Shown here: positions 25,859-33,230 of the stretch, piece by piece
Layout of the letters: each line of letters starts with the position of its first letter
How positions within the stretch are numbered: position 1 is the first letter of the stretch
Source: CAZCGA01 sp964498075
GTDB taxonomy: Bacteria > Desulfobacterota > Binatia > HRBIN30
Reading direction: 5' to 3'
Length of the DNA: 64,000 nucleotides
Assembly (NCBI GenBank): GCA_964498075.1
Contig: CAZCGA010000002.1
Coordinates: forward strand, 62,001 to 126,000
The notes under the pieces: model-generated
What the model was told of the DNA's origin: nothing
Databases searched by the model: none
What the model saw: the letters and a program-made list of their open reading frames with translations, nothing else
Translations under genes and position numbers: made by a program

Positions 25859-27379
25859 GTGATCGTGACGAGTGTCTCGCAACCGAAGGAGAGCCGTGCG
25901 CTCGCGACGCTACGCGAGATCATCGAGTCGGGACGGCCGCTGACGTACTTCCGCTCGTCGGAGGAGCAACGCATCTGCCAGCTCTTGGCCGACGCCGCAG
26001 GGCAGCTCTTCACGTCGCCCGTTCCGGTGTGGACGTGGAGCCTCACCGAAGGCTTCCAGCGCGACCACGGCACCGCCGAGCTGCTGGGTGCCCGTGGCGC
26101 GCTCGACTTCATCGCCGATTACGAGGGTCCCGGGCTCTTCCACCTCAAGGACTTCCACGAGCCGATGCGCGACGCCGCCGAGATCCGCCGCCGCCTGCGC
26201 GACTTGTACGCATGCTGCTTCGACCGCGGCAAGTTCGTGATCATCTCGTCGCCGGTGAAGTTCTTGCCGGAGGAGCTGGAGCGCAACTTTGTCTACGTCG
26301 ATCTGGCCGTCCCGGATCTCGTCGAGCTGGTCGAGTTCCTGCGCCACGAGGCCGAAGGAGCCGCAGCGGCCGGCACCACGGTGGACACCAGCGAGGCGAC
26401 GCTGTTCCAGCTCGCGCGTGCCTTGCAGGGGCTGACGCTCGACGAGGCACGGCACGCCGTACGGCGCGCGCTGGCGCGGCATCACGGGGTGACCCGAGAG
26501 TCGATTCCGACGCTGCTGGAAGAGAAGCGGCTGCTGGTCAACCGGACCGGCATGATCGAGTACGTCGGCGCCGGCACGAGCATCGACCACATCGGCGGCC
26601 TGGGGACCATGAAGAAGTGGCTGCTCGAGCGCCGCAAGTTGTTTCAGTTGCGCGACACCATCAGCGCCGAGATCGTGCCCAAGGGCGTGCTCGTCATGGG
26701 CATATCCGGTTGTGGCAAGAGCCTGTCGGTCAAGGCGATCGCTTCATGCTTCGAGCTGCCGCTCTATCGCATTGATATGATCGAGATCTTCTCCGGGCGC
26801 CACGGCAAGCCGGAGGGTGCTTTCGTGCAAGCCTGCCGGATGTTGGAAGACATGGCGCCCGCCGTGGTGTGGTTCGATGAGATCGAGGCCGGCATCAGCA
26901 CGCAATCCACGGAGGGGGAGCTGGGCCGCATCTTCGGGTTCTTCCTGACCTGGATGCAGGAGAAGGCGCGTGGCCTGTTCGTCGGCGCCACCGCCAACCG
27001 CATCGACTTGCTGCCCGCCGAAATGATCCGCAAGGGTCGCTTCGACGAAGTGTTCTTCGTCGATCTGCCGCTCGAGGACGAGCGCGTCGAGATCTTCCGC
27101 GTCCACCTGCTGCGGCGCAGCGTCGATCCCGCCGCTTTCAACATCGAGCGCCTCAAGCGCTTCACCAAGGGGTGGACCGGCGCCGAGATCGAGCAGTGTG
27201 TCGTCTCAGCCATGACAGCGGCGCGCCTCGAAGATCGCGAGATCAGCGACGACGACTTGCTGAACGTGGCCACCACCATCGTGCCGCTCTCGAAGACGAT
27301 GAAGGAGCAGGTCGACGTCATCCGCGCCTGGGCCTACGACCGCGCCGTCCGCGCCTCACCGCGCGAGTTCGGGCGGTAG
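25859..27379 (+). CDS. Ycf46-like AAA+ ATPase
   Basis: 506 residues from a GTG three bases after the exbD stop. The N-terminal half (about 1-225) is a helical domain with a KFVIISSPVKFLPEELE strand typical of Ycf46-type proteins. The C-terminal half is AAA+: Walker A GISGCGKS at 281-288, Walker B VVWFDE at 336-341, a TANRID sensor 1 and a KGRFDEVFFVDLP arginine-finger region. The family is related to FtsH/ClpX-type remodellers, but its role is poorly known. Co-transcription with an ExbB/ExbD motor suggests a role connected with that motor, which is inference. Confidence 0.9.
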   Translation: MIVTSVSQPKESRALATLREIIESGRPLTYFRSSEEQRICQLLADAAGQLFTSPVPVWTWSLTEGFQRDHGTAELLGARGALDFIADYEGPGLFHLKDFHEPMRDAAEIRRRLRDLYACCFDRGKFVIISSPVKFLPEELERNFVYVDLAVPDLVELVEFLRHEAEGAAAAGTTVDTSEATLFQLARALQGLTLDEARHAVRRALARHHGVTRESIPTLLEEKRLLVNRTGMIEYVGAGTSIDHIGGLGTMKKWLLERRKLFQLRDTISAEIVPKGVLVMGISGCGKSLSVKAIASCFELPLYRIDMIEIFSGRHGKPEGAFVQACRMLEDMAPAVVWFDEIEAGISTQSTEGELGRIFGFFLTWMQEKARGLFVGATANRIDLLPAEMIRKGRFDEVFFVDLPLEDERVEIFRVHLLRRSVDPAAFNIERLKRFTKGWTGAEIEQCVVSAMTAARLEDREISDDDLLNVATTIVPLSKTMKEQVDVIRAWAYDRAVRASPREFGR

Positions 27380-27396
27380 GTCTGAGGTGACAAAGG

Positions 27397-27426
27397 AACC
27401 ACCGATGAACGCCGATAAACACGGAT
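27397..27426. repeat. Half copy of the AACCACAGATGAACACCGAT repeat
   Basis: The run starting AACCACCGATGAACGCCGAT matches one arm of the inverted repeat at 58803-58888. It lies just after the AAA+ gene stop and has no partner arm here. Confidence 0.55.
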
Positions 27427-27452
27427 GGGCTTGAACGATCTAAGAGGGTTTT

Positions 27453-27532
27453 ACAACGGATTGAGCGGATTGAACGGACTCAGGACTGAGACGGTAGTGT
27501 CAGCAAATCTGTTCAATCCGTTGAATCCGTTG
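27453..27532. repeat. ACAACGGATT palindromic repeat, copy A
   Basis: ACAACGGATTGAGCGGATTG at the left end is mirrored by a TCCGTTGAATCCGTTGT right end, with about 30 bases between. The same element recurs 117 bases downstream (27570) and again at 30163 and 30277. Confidence 0.85.
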
Positions 27533-27569
27533 TCATCCCCTTCTTCTTCGAAGATTCCGAGGAGGGTTT

Positions 27570-27649
27570 ACAACGGATTACGCGGATTGAACGGATTGAA
27601 GCCAAGCTCGGGGTTTCAGCAGATCCGTTTAATCCGTTAAATCCGTTGT
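27570..27649. repeat. ACAACGGATT palindromic repeat, copy B
   Basis: The same palindrome as copy A at a 117-base spacing. The spacer between copies carries an AGATTCCGAGG string also seen before the half copy at 30277, so the whole unit is tandemly arranged. Confidence 0.85.
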
Positions 27650-27704
27650 GGCCCTCTTCTTCTTTTTCGTTGCGACTGCCAGCGGCGCGCAGTGGCGGAG
27701 TACC

Positions 27705-27944
27705 TCACCGCGTGACCGTCACAGTTCCAGCGGAGGCGAGACAGTTGTTGCCCTCGGCGCTTTCGGCCACGCCGTTCAAGTCATCGGCACACGCCAACAG
27801 GAAGTAGGTGTCTGGGCGCGTGTTCTTTGGGATCGTCACCGTCGCCACGCCGCTCGATGCTGAGCCGGTACTGAGAGCTGGCAGGGCGCGGCTTCCGGCC
27901 AGGAGTGTATCTCCACTGTTTCGGGTCTTCCGTCGCGCTTGCGG
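27705..27944 (-). pseudogene. Fragment of a CARDB-domain surface protein
   Basis: The minus strand reads NSGDTLLAGSRALPALSTG, then SGVATVTIPKN, then DTYFLLACADDLN, then SAEGNNCLASAGTVTVTR and a stop. This is the C-terminal half of a CARDB-like beta-sandwich (the TYFLLACAD...NNC pattern). Upstream the frame is closed by a TAA at 27945-27947, and the further 5' sequence reads in mixed frames. It is a remnant left beside the transposase element. Confidence 0.7.
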
Positions 27945-28110
27945 TTAGAGTGGTCAAAATCGTCGACGCACTGTCTGATACGCCGGGCGGGGAGGCACGT
28001 TGCCGGGCAGTTGCTGCGCTCAGGCACGTCTCCGGGGGCCAACTATGAGGAAGCCCGTGGCGCAGAGAGTCGGCGGGACTTTGTTCATAAAGGAAGAAGA
28101 AGGGGCCAAG

Positions 28111-28138
28111 GGACGTAGTTCCGAGTGTTCCGAGTTGG
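28111..28138 (+). repeat. Left 28-bp end of the RAYT element
   Basis: It begins GGACGTAGTTCCGAG and contains the direct repeat TTCCGAGT. It is the reverse complement of 29359-29386 except for one T/G difference. Confidence 0.88.
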
Positions 28139-28199
28139 TTGACACATTGCATTTAACACCTCTTGACAGTCTATCGGCATCGCCATACGTGCTTCCCCT

Positions 28200-29213
28200 A
28201 TGCCGCGCGGACCGCGCCTCGATGCTCCTGACGCCCTGCACCACGTGATCGCCCGCGGCATCGAGCGCCGCGCGATCTTCGAGCATGACGGCGATCGGCA
28301 GGGCTTCCTCGATCGCCTCGCCCGCAGCGTCGAGCCCACCCATACGGGCCTGCTCGCCTGGTGCCTCATGCCGAACCACGTCCACCTGCTCCTGCGCACC
28401 GGTCGGGCGCCCCTCTCCACCGTCATGCGCCGCGTGCTCGGCGGCTACGCCGTCGTCTTCAACCGCCGCTACCGCCGCGCTGGCCACCTCTTCCAAAACC
28501 GCTTCAAATCGATTCTCGTCGAAGAAGAGCCGTACCTGCTTGAGTTGGTCCGCTACATCCACCTCAACCCCGTGCGCGCCGGCCTGGTCGCCTCGGTCGA
28601 CGCCCTGGCTCGCCACCCGTGGACCGGGCACGCCGTGCTCCTTGGGCAGCTCGCGTACCCGGCCCAGGACACCGCACCGGTGCTCGCCCAGTTCGGACGC
28701 ACGCCGCGGGCGGCGCGCCGCGCCTATCTGGACTTCGTCCGCGACGGGCTGTCCGCGCCTGCCGCGCCCGATCTCGACGGCGGCGGTCTGCGGCGCAGTG
28801 CCGGCGCGTGGGAGGTGCTCGAGCGCGTGCGTGGCGGACGCGAGCGCTGGCGCTTCGACGAACGGGTGCTCGGCAGTAGCGCCTTCGTGGCGCGCGTGCT
28901 CGCCACCGCCCCCGCGCCCCCACCCGCGTTGCCCCGAACAGATCCCCACCGCGTCGTTGCCCAGCTCTGCCAGCGCGTAGCGGCCCGGTGTCGGGTCACT
29001 CCACGCGAAGTCTGCAGTCGCAGCTTGCGCCGGCCCGCCGTCACAGCCCGTATTGTGGTCAGCTACCTCGCCGTCCAGCACTATGGCCTGACGCTCACCG
29101 CCACCGCGGCGGCACTGTCCGTCTCCAAGCAAAGCGTCCTGCGCGGCGTGACGGCCGGCGATCAGGTGCTGGCCGCCGCCGGCTGGACGGCCGCCGACCT
29201 GCTCCGGGAATGA
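28200..29213 (+). CDS. REP-associated tyrosine transposase (Y1_Tnp/RAYT)
   Basis: 337 residues. MPRGPRL...HHVIARG is the usual start of this family. The metal-binding HUH motif is MPNHVHLLL (His60, His62), and the nucleophile is probably Tyr119 in VRYIHLNPVRAG. Residues 250-337 form an extra helical domain with a DnaA/Trp-repressor-like helix-turn-helix (VSKQSVLRG), as in long RAYTs. Family members cut and join single-stranded REP hairpins. TTGACA at 28163-28168 could be its -35, but the spacing to the ATG is tight. It is flanked at once by its 28-bp ends and farther out by the ACAACGGATT palindromes. Confidence 0.93.
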   Translation: MPRGPRLDAPDALHHVIARGIERRAIFEHDGDRQGFLDRLARSVEPTHTGLLAWCLMPNHVHLLLRTGRAPLSTVMRRVLGGYAVVFNRRYRRAGHLFQNRFKSILVEEEPYLLELVRYIHLNPVRAGLVASVDALARHPWTGHAVLLGQLAYPAQDTAPVLAQFGRTPRAARRAYLDFVRDGLSAPAAPDLDGGGLRRSAGAWEVLERVRGGRERWRFDERVLGSSAFVARVLATAPAPPPALPRTDPHRVVAQLCQRVAARCRVTPREVCSRSLRRPAVTARIVVSYLAVQHYGLTLTATAAALSVSKQSVLRGVTAGDQVLAAAGWTAADLLRE

Positions 29214-29358
29214 GACGAGCAGGCCACCGCGAGGCCGCGCGCCCTCGTCCGCCGCGCCAGCCGCCGTCGCAGCGCTCCTGCTCATCCCACTCTTGTCATC
29301 ATGCCGCTTCATACTACGTGCTCACGCCACTCCGACCCTACGATTTCGACACTGAACT

Positions 29359-29386
29359 CCAACTCGGAACACTCGGACCTACGTCC
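29359..29386 (-). repeat. Right 28-bp end of the RAYT element
   Basis: It runs CCAACTCGGAACACTCGG and so on, the inverted partner of 28111-28138 with one mismatch. Confidence 0.88.
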
Positions 29387-29670
29387 CCCATGGGTTCCAC
29401 TAACTGCGATTGGCACCTTGCGGCGGATTCAATCACGCCCGGCATGGATGACCCGCTGCGAACACGATCAAAGGCGAACTTGGTTATCGTCTTGGCGTCT
29501 TGCGTGAGGAGGATGCGACCTTCACGAGCAGCCCATTCCAAAACGACCTCGTCTTCCGCACCGGAGAGGCCGACGTCCTGAACGCACACGACGTCCAGGT
29601 CCGGGCGCCGCCGGAGAAGACCTCAGGTGATCGTGTGGTTGAAGTTTTCGTCCGCGGCGAACCGGATCAC
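29387..29670 (-). pseudogene. Broken DUF5615 PIN-like toxin gene
   Basis: The start GTG overlaps the antitoxin stop (GTGA, 29667-29670). It reads VIRFAADENFNHTIT, then an in-frame TGA at 29623-29625, then GLLRRRPDLDVVCVQDVGLS and EDEVVLEWAAREGRILLTQD, which is clear DUF5615 family sequence with its acidic PIN-like residues. The 3' end runs into the right terminal repeat of the transposase element and lacks the family C-terminus. The gene is therefore broken twice: by a nonsense codon where the family has a helix residue, and by the element. Confidence 0.82.
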
Positions 29671-30002
29671 TCTGATTGCGCCTTCCGCCGGGCAAGCAAG
29701 CGCTCGCGAATACCATTCTGGTCGGAGCGCGCTAGGTTCTCGTGCCGAACTGTCTCCGCTCGCCCCTCCTGCCTCTGCGCGTAAGCGTCGACGTCCGCGC
29801 GGTGGCGCAAGTAGTAGGTGATCGTCGCGTAGATATCCCCGAGGTGAAGGGCCGGGTACTGTGCGGCGATCTCCTCGGCTGACGCCCCTTCGTTGAACGC
29901 CTCGACGACGGTTTCCAGTGTTACCCTGGTCCCGCCGACCCGGATGACGCCGTCGGAGTGCTCGATCAATGGTAGCGATTCAGGTGCGATTGCCAGGGAC
30001 AT
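29667..30002 (-). CDS. DUF433 antitoxin-like protein
   Basis: 111 residues. RVGGTRVTLETVVEAFNEGASAEEIAAQYP is the DUF433 helix-turn-helix core, followed by LGDIYATITYYLRHRADVDAY. DUF433 proteins are the usual partners of DUF5615 PIN-like toxins and are thought to neutralise and autoregulate them. The toxin gene overlaps its stop but is broken. The antitoxin frame is intact. A perfect palindrome 25 bases upstream (30027-30043) could be its operator. Confidence 0.85.
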   Translation of the reverse strand: MSLAIAPESLPLIEHSDGVIRVGGTRVTLETVVEAFNEGASAEEIAAQYPALHLGDIYATITYYLRHRADVDAYAQRQEGRAETVRHENLARSDQNGIRERLLARRKAQSE

Positions 30003-30026
30003 GGGGTTTACCTCGAGCCAGGATCA

Positions 30027-30043
30027 TACCGGTCCGGCCGGTA
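30027..30043. promoter_or_regulatory. Palindrome, possible antitoxin operator
   Basis: TACCGGTCCGGCCGGTA has 6-base arms and a 5-base centre, 25 bases before the DUF433 ATG. Autoregulation through such a site is common for antitoxins; here it is inference. Confidence 0.35.
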
Positions 30044-30162
30044 CTTTTCGAGCGCGCTATCCAACGACAGAAGGAAGCCGTTTGCATTGGACCCGAACAT
30101 GTCGTCGCGAAGGCGCGTCGCACACATCCGCAGAGCCTGCCCTCAGAACTCCAGAGTCTTCT

Positions 30163-30241
30163 ACAACGGATTACAGGGATTGAACGGACTGAGGGAGCCT
30201 CTGTGTCTCAGCAGATCTGTTTAGTCCGTTGAATGCGTTGT
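30163..30241. repeat. ACAACGGATT palindromic repeat, copy C
   Basis: The same structure as copies A and B: ACAACGGATTACAGGGATTG on the left, TTAGTCCGTTGAATGCGTTG on the right. It lies on the far side of the transposase and toxin genes. Confidence 0.82.
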
Positions 30242-30274
30242 CATCCCCCTCTTCTTCAAGATTCCGAGGGGGTT

Positions 30275-30442
30275 CTACAACGGATTTCGCGGATTGAACG
30301 GATTCGGAGGAAGCAGGGCATCTTTCAGGAGGATGCGTTTGTGCTCCACGCCTGACTTCGCAAAGTTGATGAGCAACGCAATCTGCAGCCCCGCTGCCTT
30401 CAAGTACGAGATGGTCTGTGCTTGGTGTTGGTCGGTGAGGTC
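30275..30442 (-). pseudogene. C-terminal fragment of a GxxExxY protein
   Basis: The minus strand reads DLTDQHQAQTISYLKAAGLQ, then IALLINFAKSGVEHKRILLKD, then a tail made from the ACAACGGATT repeat and a TAG. QTISYLKAAGL...LLINF...KRI is the C-terminal signature of GxxExxY proteins. The N-terminal half is missing and a TGA closes the frame upstream. About 55 codons remain. Confidence 0.75.
30277..30304. repeat. ACAACGGATT repeat, half copy D
   Basis: Only the left arm is present, 114 bases after copy C. It also encodes the last residues of the GxxExxY fragment on the other strand. Confidence 0.7.
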
Positions 30443-30551
30443 CTTTCAATCCGCTGTAGCACTCATCTTCGCAGCAGACGCGGTGCATTGATTCCTACCG
30501 CCGCGCGGCCTTTGCTTGCAACCACGGATGGCACCGGACTACATTCCCGCC

Positions 30552-30920
30552 ATGGCGACACCCAAGCGCGCGCCGCAGACCTCCAGCATCGGCGACTACA
30601 TTCGCCGCCAGCGCCAGCTGGCCAACATCTCGCTGCGCAAGATGGCGCAACAGAGCGGAACCTCCGCCGCGGTGCTGAAGGAGATCGAGAACGGCCTGCG
30701 CAATCCGAGCGGCACCATCCTGCGTTCGATCGCCGGCGCCCTGCGGCTGTCGGCAGAGACACTGTTCCTGCAAGCCGGCGTCCTCGATCCGCAAGACGTG
30801 GAAGAGCGGGACGCCGTCCGCGAGATCCGCCGCGATCCGAATCTGACTCCGCGTCAACGCGATACGCTCGTCGAGATCTACGAAGCCTTCTGTACCGCGA
30901 ACCGTACCCGACGCAGCTGA
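30552..30920 (+). CDS. XRE-family helix-turn-helix regulator
   Basis: 122 residues from the ATG at 30552; an in-frame ATG at 30528 is possible. IGDYIRRQRQLANISLRKMAQQ, then GTSAAVLKEIENGLRNPSG form a classic XRE DNA-binding domain at about residues 12-70. The C-terminal half is helical and acidic, without a recognised ligand domain. It converges on the DUF35 gene with a 15-base gap. Its target is unknown. Confidence 0.88.
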   Translation: MATPKRAPQTSSIGDYIRRQRQLANISLRKMAQQSGTSAAVLKEIENGLRNPSGTILRSIAGALRLSAETLFLQAGVLDPQDVEERDAVREIRRDPNLTPRQRDTLVEIYEAFCTANRTRRS

Positions 30921-30935
30921 CCTCCAGTCACGTCT

Positions 30936-31343
30936 TCACCCTGCGATCTTGAACTTCACCAGCGTCACGTCAGGCGTGACGTCGTCGAAGCTCACCTCGA
31001 CGGGCATACCGCAGCGCACCACCTCCGGCGGGCTGCCCACGATGTTCGTCGTCAGGCGTGGCCCCTCCGCCAGCTCCACGATCGCCAGCACGTAGGGCAC
31101 GTCGGCAACGAAGGCCTTGTTCGTCGTCCGGCGCACGACAGTGAAGGAGTACACGGTGCCGCGGCCGGACACCCGGCGCCACTCGAGGTCGGCGCCAAGA
31201 CAGTGCGGACAACGGTGGCGCGGATAGTAGATGAAACGCCGGCAGTCGCCGCACTGCTGCACCTGTAGCTCGTGTCGCTTGGCCGCGTCCCAAAACGGGC
31301 GCGAGTCGGGCGATGGAACCGGGAGCGGTTTGGCGTACTCCAT
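30936..31343 (-). CDS. Zn-ribbon/OB-fold DUF35 protein
   Basis: 135 residues. The N-terminal rubredoxin-like zinc ribbon has CGDC and CPHC pairs at about 31-34 and 45-48; the OB-fold follows with GRGTVYSFTVVRR and YVLAIVELAEGPRL. DUF35 proteins form complexes with thiolase-like enzymes and help bind acyl-CoA. It starts two bases after the stop of the thiolase-like gene at 31345-32505, the usual arrangement. Confidence 0.93.
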   Translation of the reverse strand: MEYAKPLPVPSPDSRPFWDAAKRHELQVQQCGDCRRFIYYPRHRCPHCLGADLEWRRVSGRGTVYSFTVVRRTTNKAFVADVPYVLAIVELAEGPRLTTNIVGSPPEVVRCGMPVEVSFDDVTPDVTLVKFKIAG

Positions 31344-31344
31344 C

Positions 31345-32505
31345 TCAACGCTCCAGCCCCAGCACCAGGCTGCACTGCTCGCTCATGATGCCCCCGTTGC
31401 CGTTCACGAAACCGCGCGTTGCACCCTTCACCTGGCGCGCCCCGCCACGCCCCATCAGCTGGCGAATGGCCTCGATGACATGACTCATCCCGCCGGCAAG
31501 TCCCGGCTGGCCGCACGACAGCTGCCCGCCGTGCGTGTTGCACGGCAGGTCGCCGGCGTAGGTGAGATCGTGCTCCGCGACGAACGGCCCGCCCTGCCCT
31601 TTCTTGCAGAAGCCCGCGTCTTCCAGCGTGATGCAGACGGTGATCGTGTAGCAATCGTACGGCTGGATGAAGTGCACGTCGCGCGGCGACAACCCCGCCA
31701 TTGCGAAGGCTGCCGGCGCGGTGACGCTGATCGGCGAGGTGGTAATGTCGGGCGAGCTGGTGATGCTCGCGTGGGTGCACAGCTCCGCGGCGCCCAGCAG
31801 GTACGCCGGCGGATGCGGTGAGCGCTTGGCGCGCTCCGCTGCGGTCATGATGAACGCGGCGCCGCCGGTGCACGGCTTGACGATCTCCAGCAAATGCAGC
31901 GGATCGACGATCAACGGCGAGCGCAGCACGTCATCGATCGTGATCGGCGCCTCGCCGAAGAGCGCCAGCGGATTGCGCAGCGCATTGGTGCGCTGATCGA
32001 CGGCGATCTTCGCCAGCTGTGCGGCAGTGGTGCCGTACTGGTGCATGTGGCGCTGCGCGATCAGGGCGTATCCGGTGTTGGCCGCCATCGTCCCGTACGG
32101 CGTCTCGAACTCGCGGGTCAACGAGATCGTCGGCCAGCGCGATCCGTCGACACGGCCGAACGTATCGCCGCACAGGCAGAGGACCGTCGTGCACAGGCCG
32201 GCATCGATGGCCGCCGCGGCCCGCCACATCATGCCGGCGGCGCTGGCACCGCCGATGTCGACCACGTCGAGGTAGCGCGCCCGCACGCCGAGGTACTCCA
32301 CCACCGACGCCGGGTAGAGCATCCCGGTATCGCCGACCGGCACCCCCGCAAGCAGGCCGTCGACGTCGGTTGGTTCCAAGCCGGCGTCGGCGATCGCATC
32401 GTGCGCGACCTGCGCCATGATCGCCAGAGGCGTGAGGCCGCCCATGTCCTTGATCGGCTTCATCTCGGCGACTCCGATTGCCGCCGCTGTCCCGCGTAGA
32501 CTCAT
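31345..32505 (-). CDS. Thiolase-like protein lacking the nucleophilic Cys
   Basis: 386 residues from the ATG at 32503-32505; the frame is open 55 codons further but without family features. VDIGGASAAGMMW replaces the usual C-x-S-G nucleophile region, so Cys is absent, as in SCP2-type thiolase-like and lipid-transfer proteins. NTHGGQLSCGQPGLAGGMSHV, then IEAIRQLMG is typical of thiolases that work with a DUF35 subunit, which is the next gene. Such pairs act in acyl-CoA or steroid side-chain metabolism, often as aldolases. The exact substrate is unknown. Confidence 0.9.
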   Translation of the reverse strand: MSLRGTAAAIGVAEMKPIKDMGGLTPLAIMAQVAHDAIADAGLEPTDVDGLLAGVPVGDTGMLYPASVVEYLGVRARYLDVVDIGGASAAGMMWRAAAAIDAGLCTTVLCLCGDTFGRVDGSRWPTISLTREFETPYGTMAANTGYALIAQRHMHQYGTTAAQLAKIAVDQRTNALRNPLALFGEAPITIDDVLRSPLIVDPLHLLEIVKPCTGGAAFIMTAAERAKRSPHPPAYLLGAAELCTHASITSSPDITTSPISVTAPAAFAMAGLSPRDVHFIQPYDCYTITVCITLEDAGFCKKGQGGPFVAEHDLTYAGDLPCNTHGGQLSCGQPGLAGGMSHVIEAIRQLMGRGGARQVKGATRGFVNGNGGIMSEQCSLVLGLER

Positions 32506-32585
32506 GCTCGATTCCAGAATTGCAGCGCATGATGCCTCACCAGCGACGCGTCGTGCAAGCCGTAGCGCACGGCCGCTGCGCGGGG

Positions 32586-32615
32586 TTGACATTCCCTGCC
32601 GGGGCGTAGCTAGAT
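32586..32615 (+). promoter_or_regulatory. Candidate promoter of the SprT-like gene
   Basis: TTGACA at 32586-32591 and CTAGAT at 32610-32615, 18 bases apart, about 37 bases before the GTG at 32653. It lies in the divergent gap after the thiolase-like gene. Confidence 0.4.
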
Positions 32616-32652
32616 GGGCCGGGCAGCGGGAGTGTGCAGGGAGGGAGTGGAC

Positions 32653-33222
32653 GTGCCCAACTTTCGTCACCGGCTAACGCGTACGCAGCAGCGCGTCTAC
32701 GATCGCAGCAATGAAACCTCATCCGTCGGATTGCGTGCCACGCCGCGCTTGCGGGCCGCGGTGGACGCGCTCCCGGTCATCTTGGCGTCTGCAGACCGCG
32801 CCCGCGTCGAGCGAGTGGCCCAGGTGATCGCCGACGAGATCACGGTGGCGTTGCGCGTGCCGCAGGTCCGCGTCTTGGTGAATGGCACTCGACCGTCAAA
32901 TACGCGCGGCGAGCTGCATGGGCTCTTCACTCCGTCCAAGGCGCCGACGATCAAGCTCTGGATGATCACCGCCAAGCGCGGCCAGGTCGTGGCCTTCAAG
33001 ACCTTTCTGCGCACGCTGCTGCACGAGGTCTGTCATCATCTCGATTACGCCCTGTTGCGGCTGAGCGACTCGTTTCACACCGACGGCTTCTACAAACGCG
33101 AGTCCAGCCTCTTTTATCAGATTGGCGGCGCCCTGGCGGCGTCTGCGGCCATGCAGCCTGCCGGATTCGGCGCGCCGCCCGTGACGCCTATTGTTATGCA
33201 GCCGCGCGCTCCACACTCGTAG
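32653..33222 (+). CDS. SprT-like zinc metallopeptidase-domain protein
   Basis: 189 residues from the GTG at 32653, which has AGGGAGG 8 bases upstream; a GTG at 32647 is the alternative. LLHEVCHHLDY at about 122-132 gives the HExxH zinc motif, with further His and acidic residues in SFHTDGFYKRESSLF that could supply the third ligand. The fold resembles SprT/WSS1-type proteases. It is followed after 8 bases by a Ycf45-like ATPase, so the two are probably co-expressed. Substrate unknown. Confidence 0.82.
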   Translation: MPNFRHRLTRTQQRVYDRSNETSSVGLRATPRLRAAVDALPVILASADRARVERVAQVIADEITVALRVPQVRVLVNGTRPSNTRGELHGLFTPSKAPTIKLWMITAKRGQVVAFKTFLRTLLHEVCHHLDYALLRLSDSFHTDGFYKRESSLFYQIGGALAASAAMQPAGFGAPPVTPIVMQPRAPHS

Positions 33223-33230
33223 GGACACAC

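Larger units (their letters stand above)
28111..29386 (+). mobile_element. REP-associated tyrosine transposase element with 28-bp inverted ends
   Basis: A 1276-bp unit consisting of a RAYT-type transposase gene bounded by inverted repeats at 28111-28138 and 29359-29386 that differ at one base of 28. Its right end cuts into a DUF5615 toxin gene. No obvious direct target duplication is visible. RAYT elements are usually domesticated or move single-stranded REP sequences rather than themselves. Confidence 0.8.

Noticed and set aside
27453..27649. CRISPR array
   Set aside because: The repeats are palindromic, about 80 bases long and spaced 117 bases apart, with no unique spacers and no cas genes nearby.
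28020..29312. 430-codon minus-strand open frame over the transposase
   Set aside because: It is the complement of a clear RAYT gene and has no family features.
29623..29625. TGA in the DUF5615 gene as selenocysteine
   Set aside because: The family has no Cys at this position, no SECIS-like hairpin is evident, and the gene is also truncated at its 3' end.
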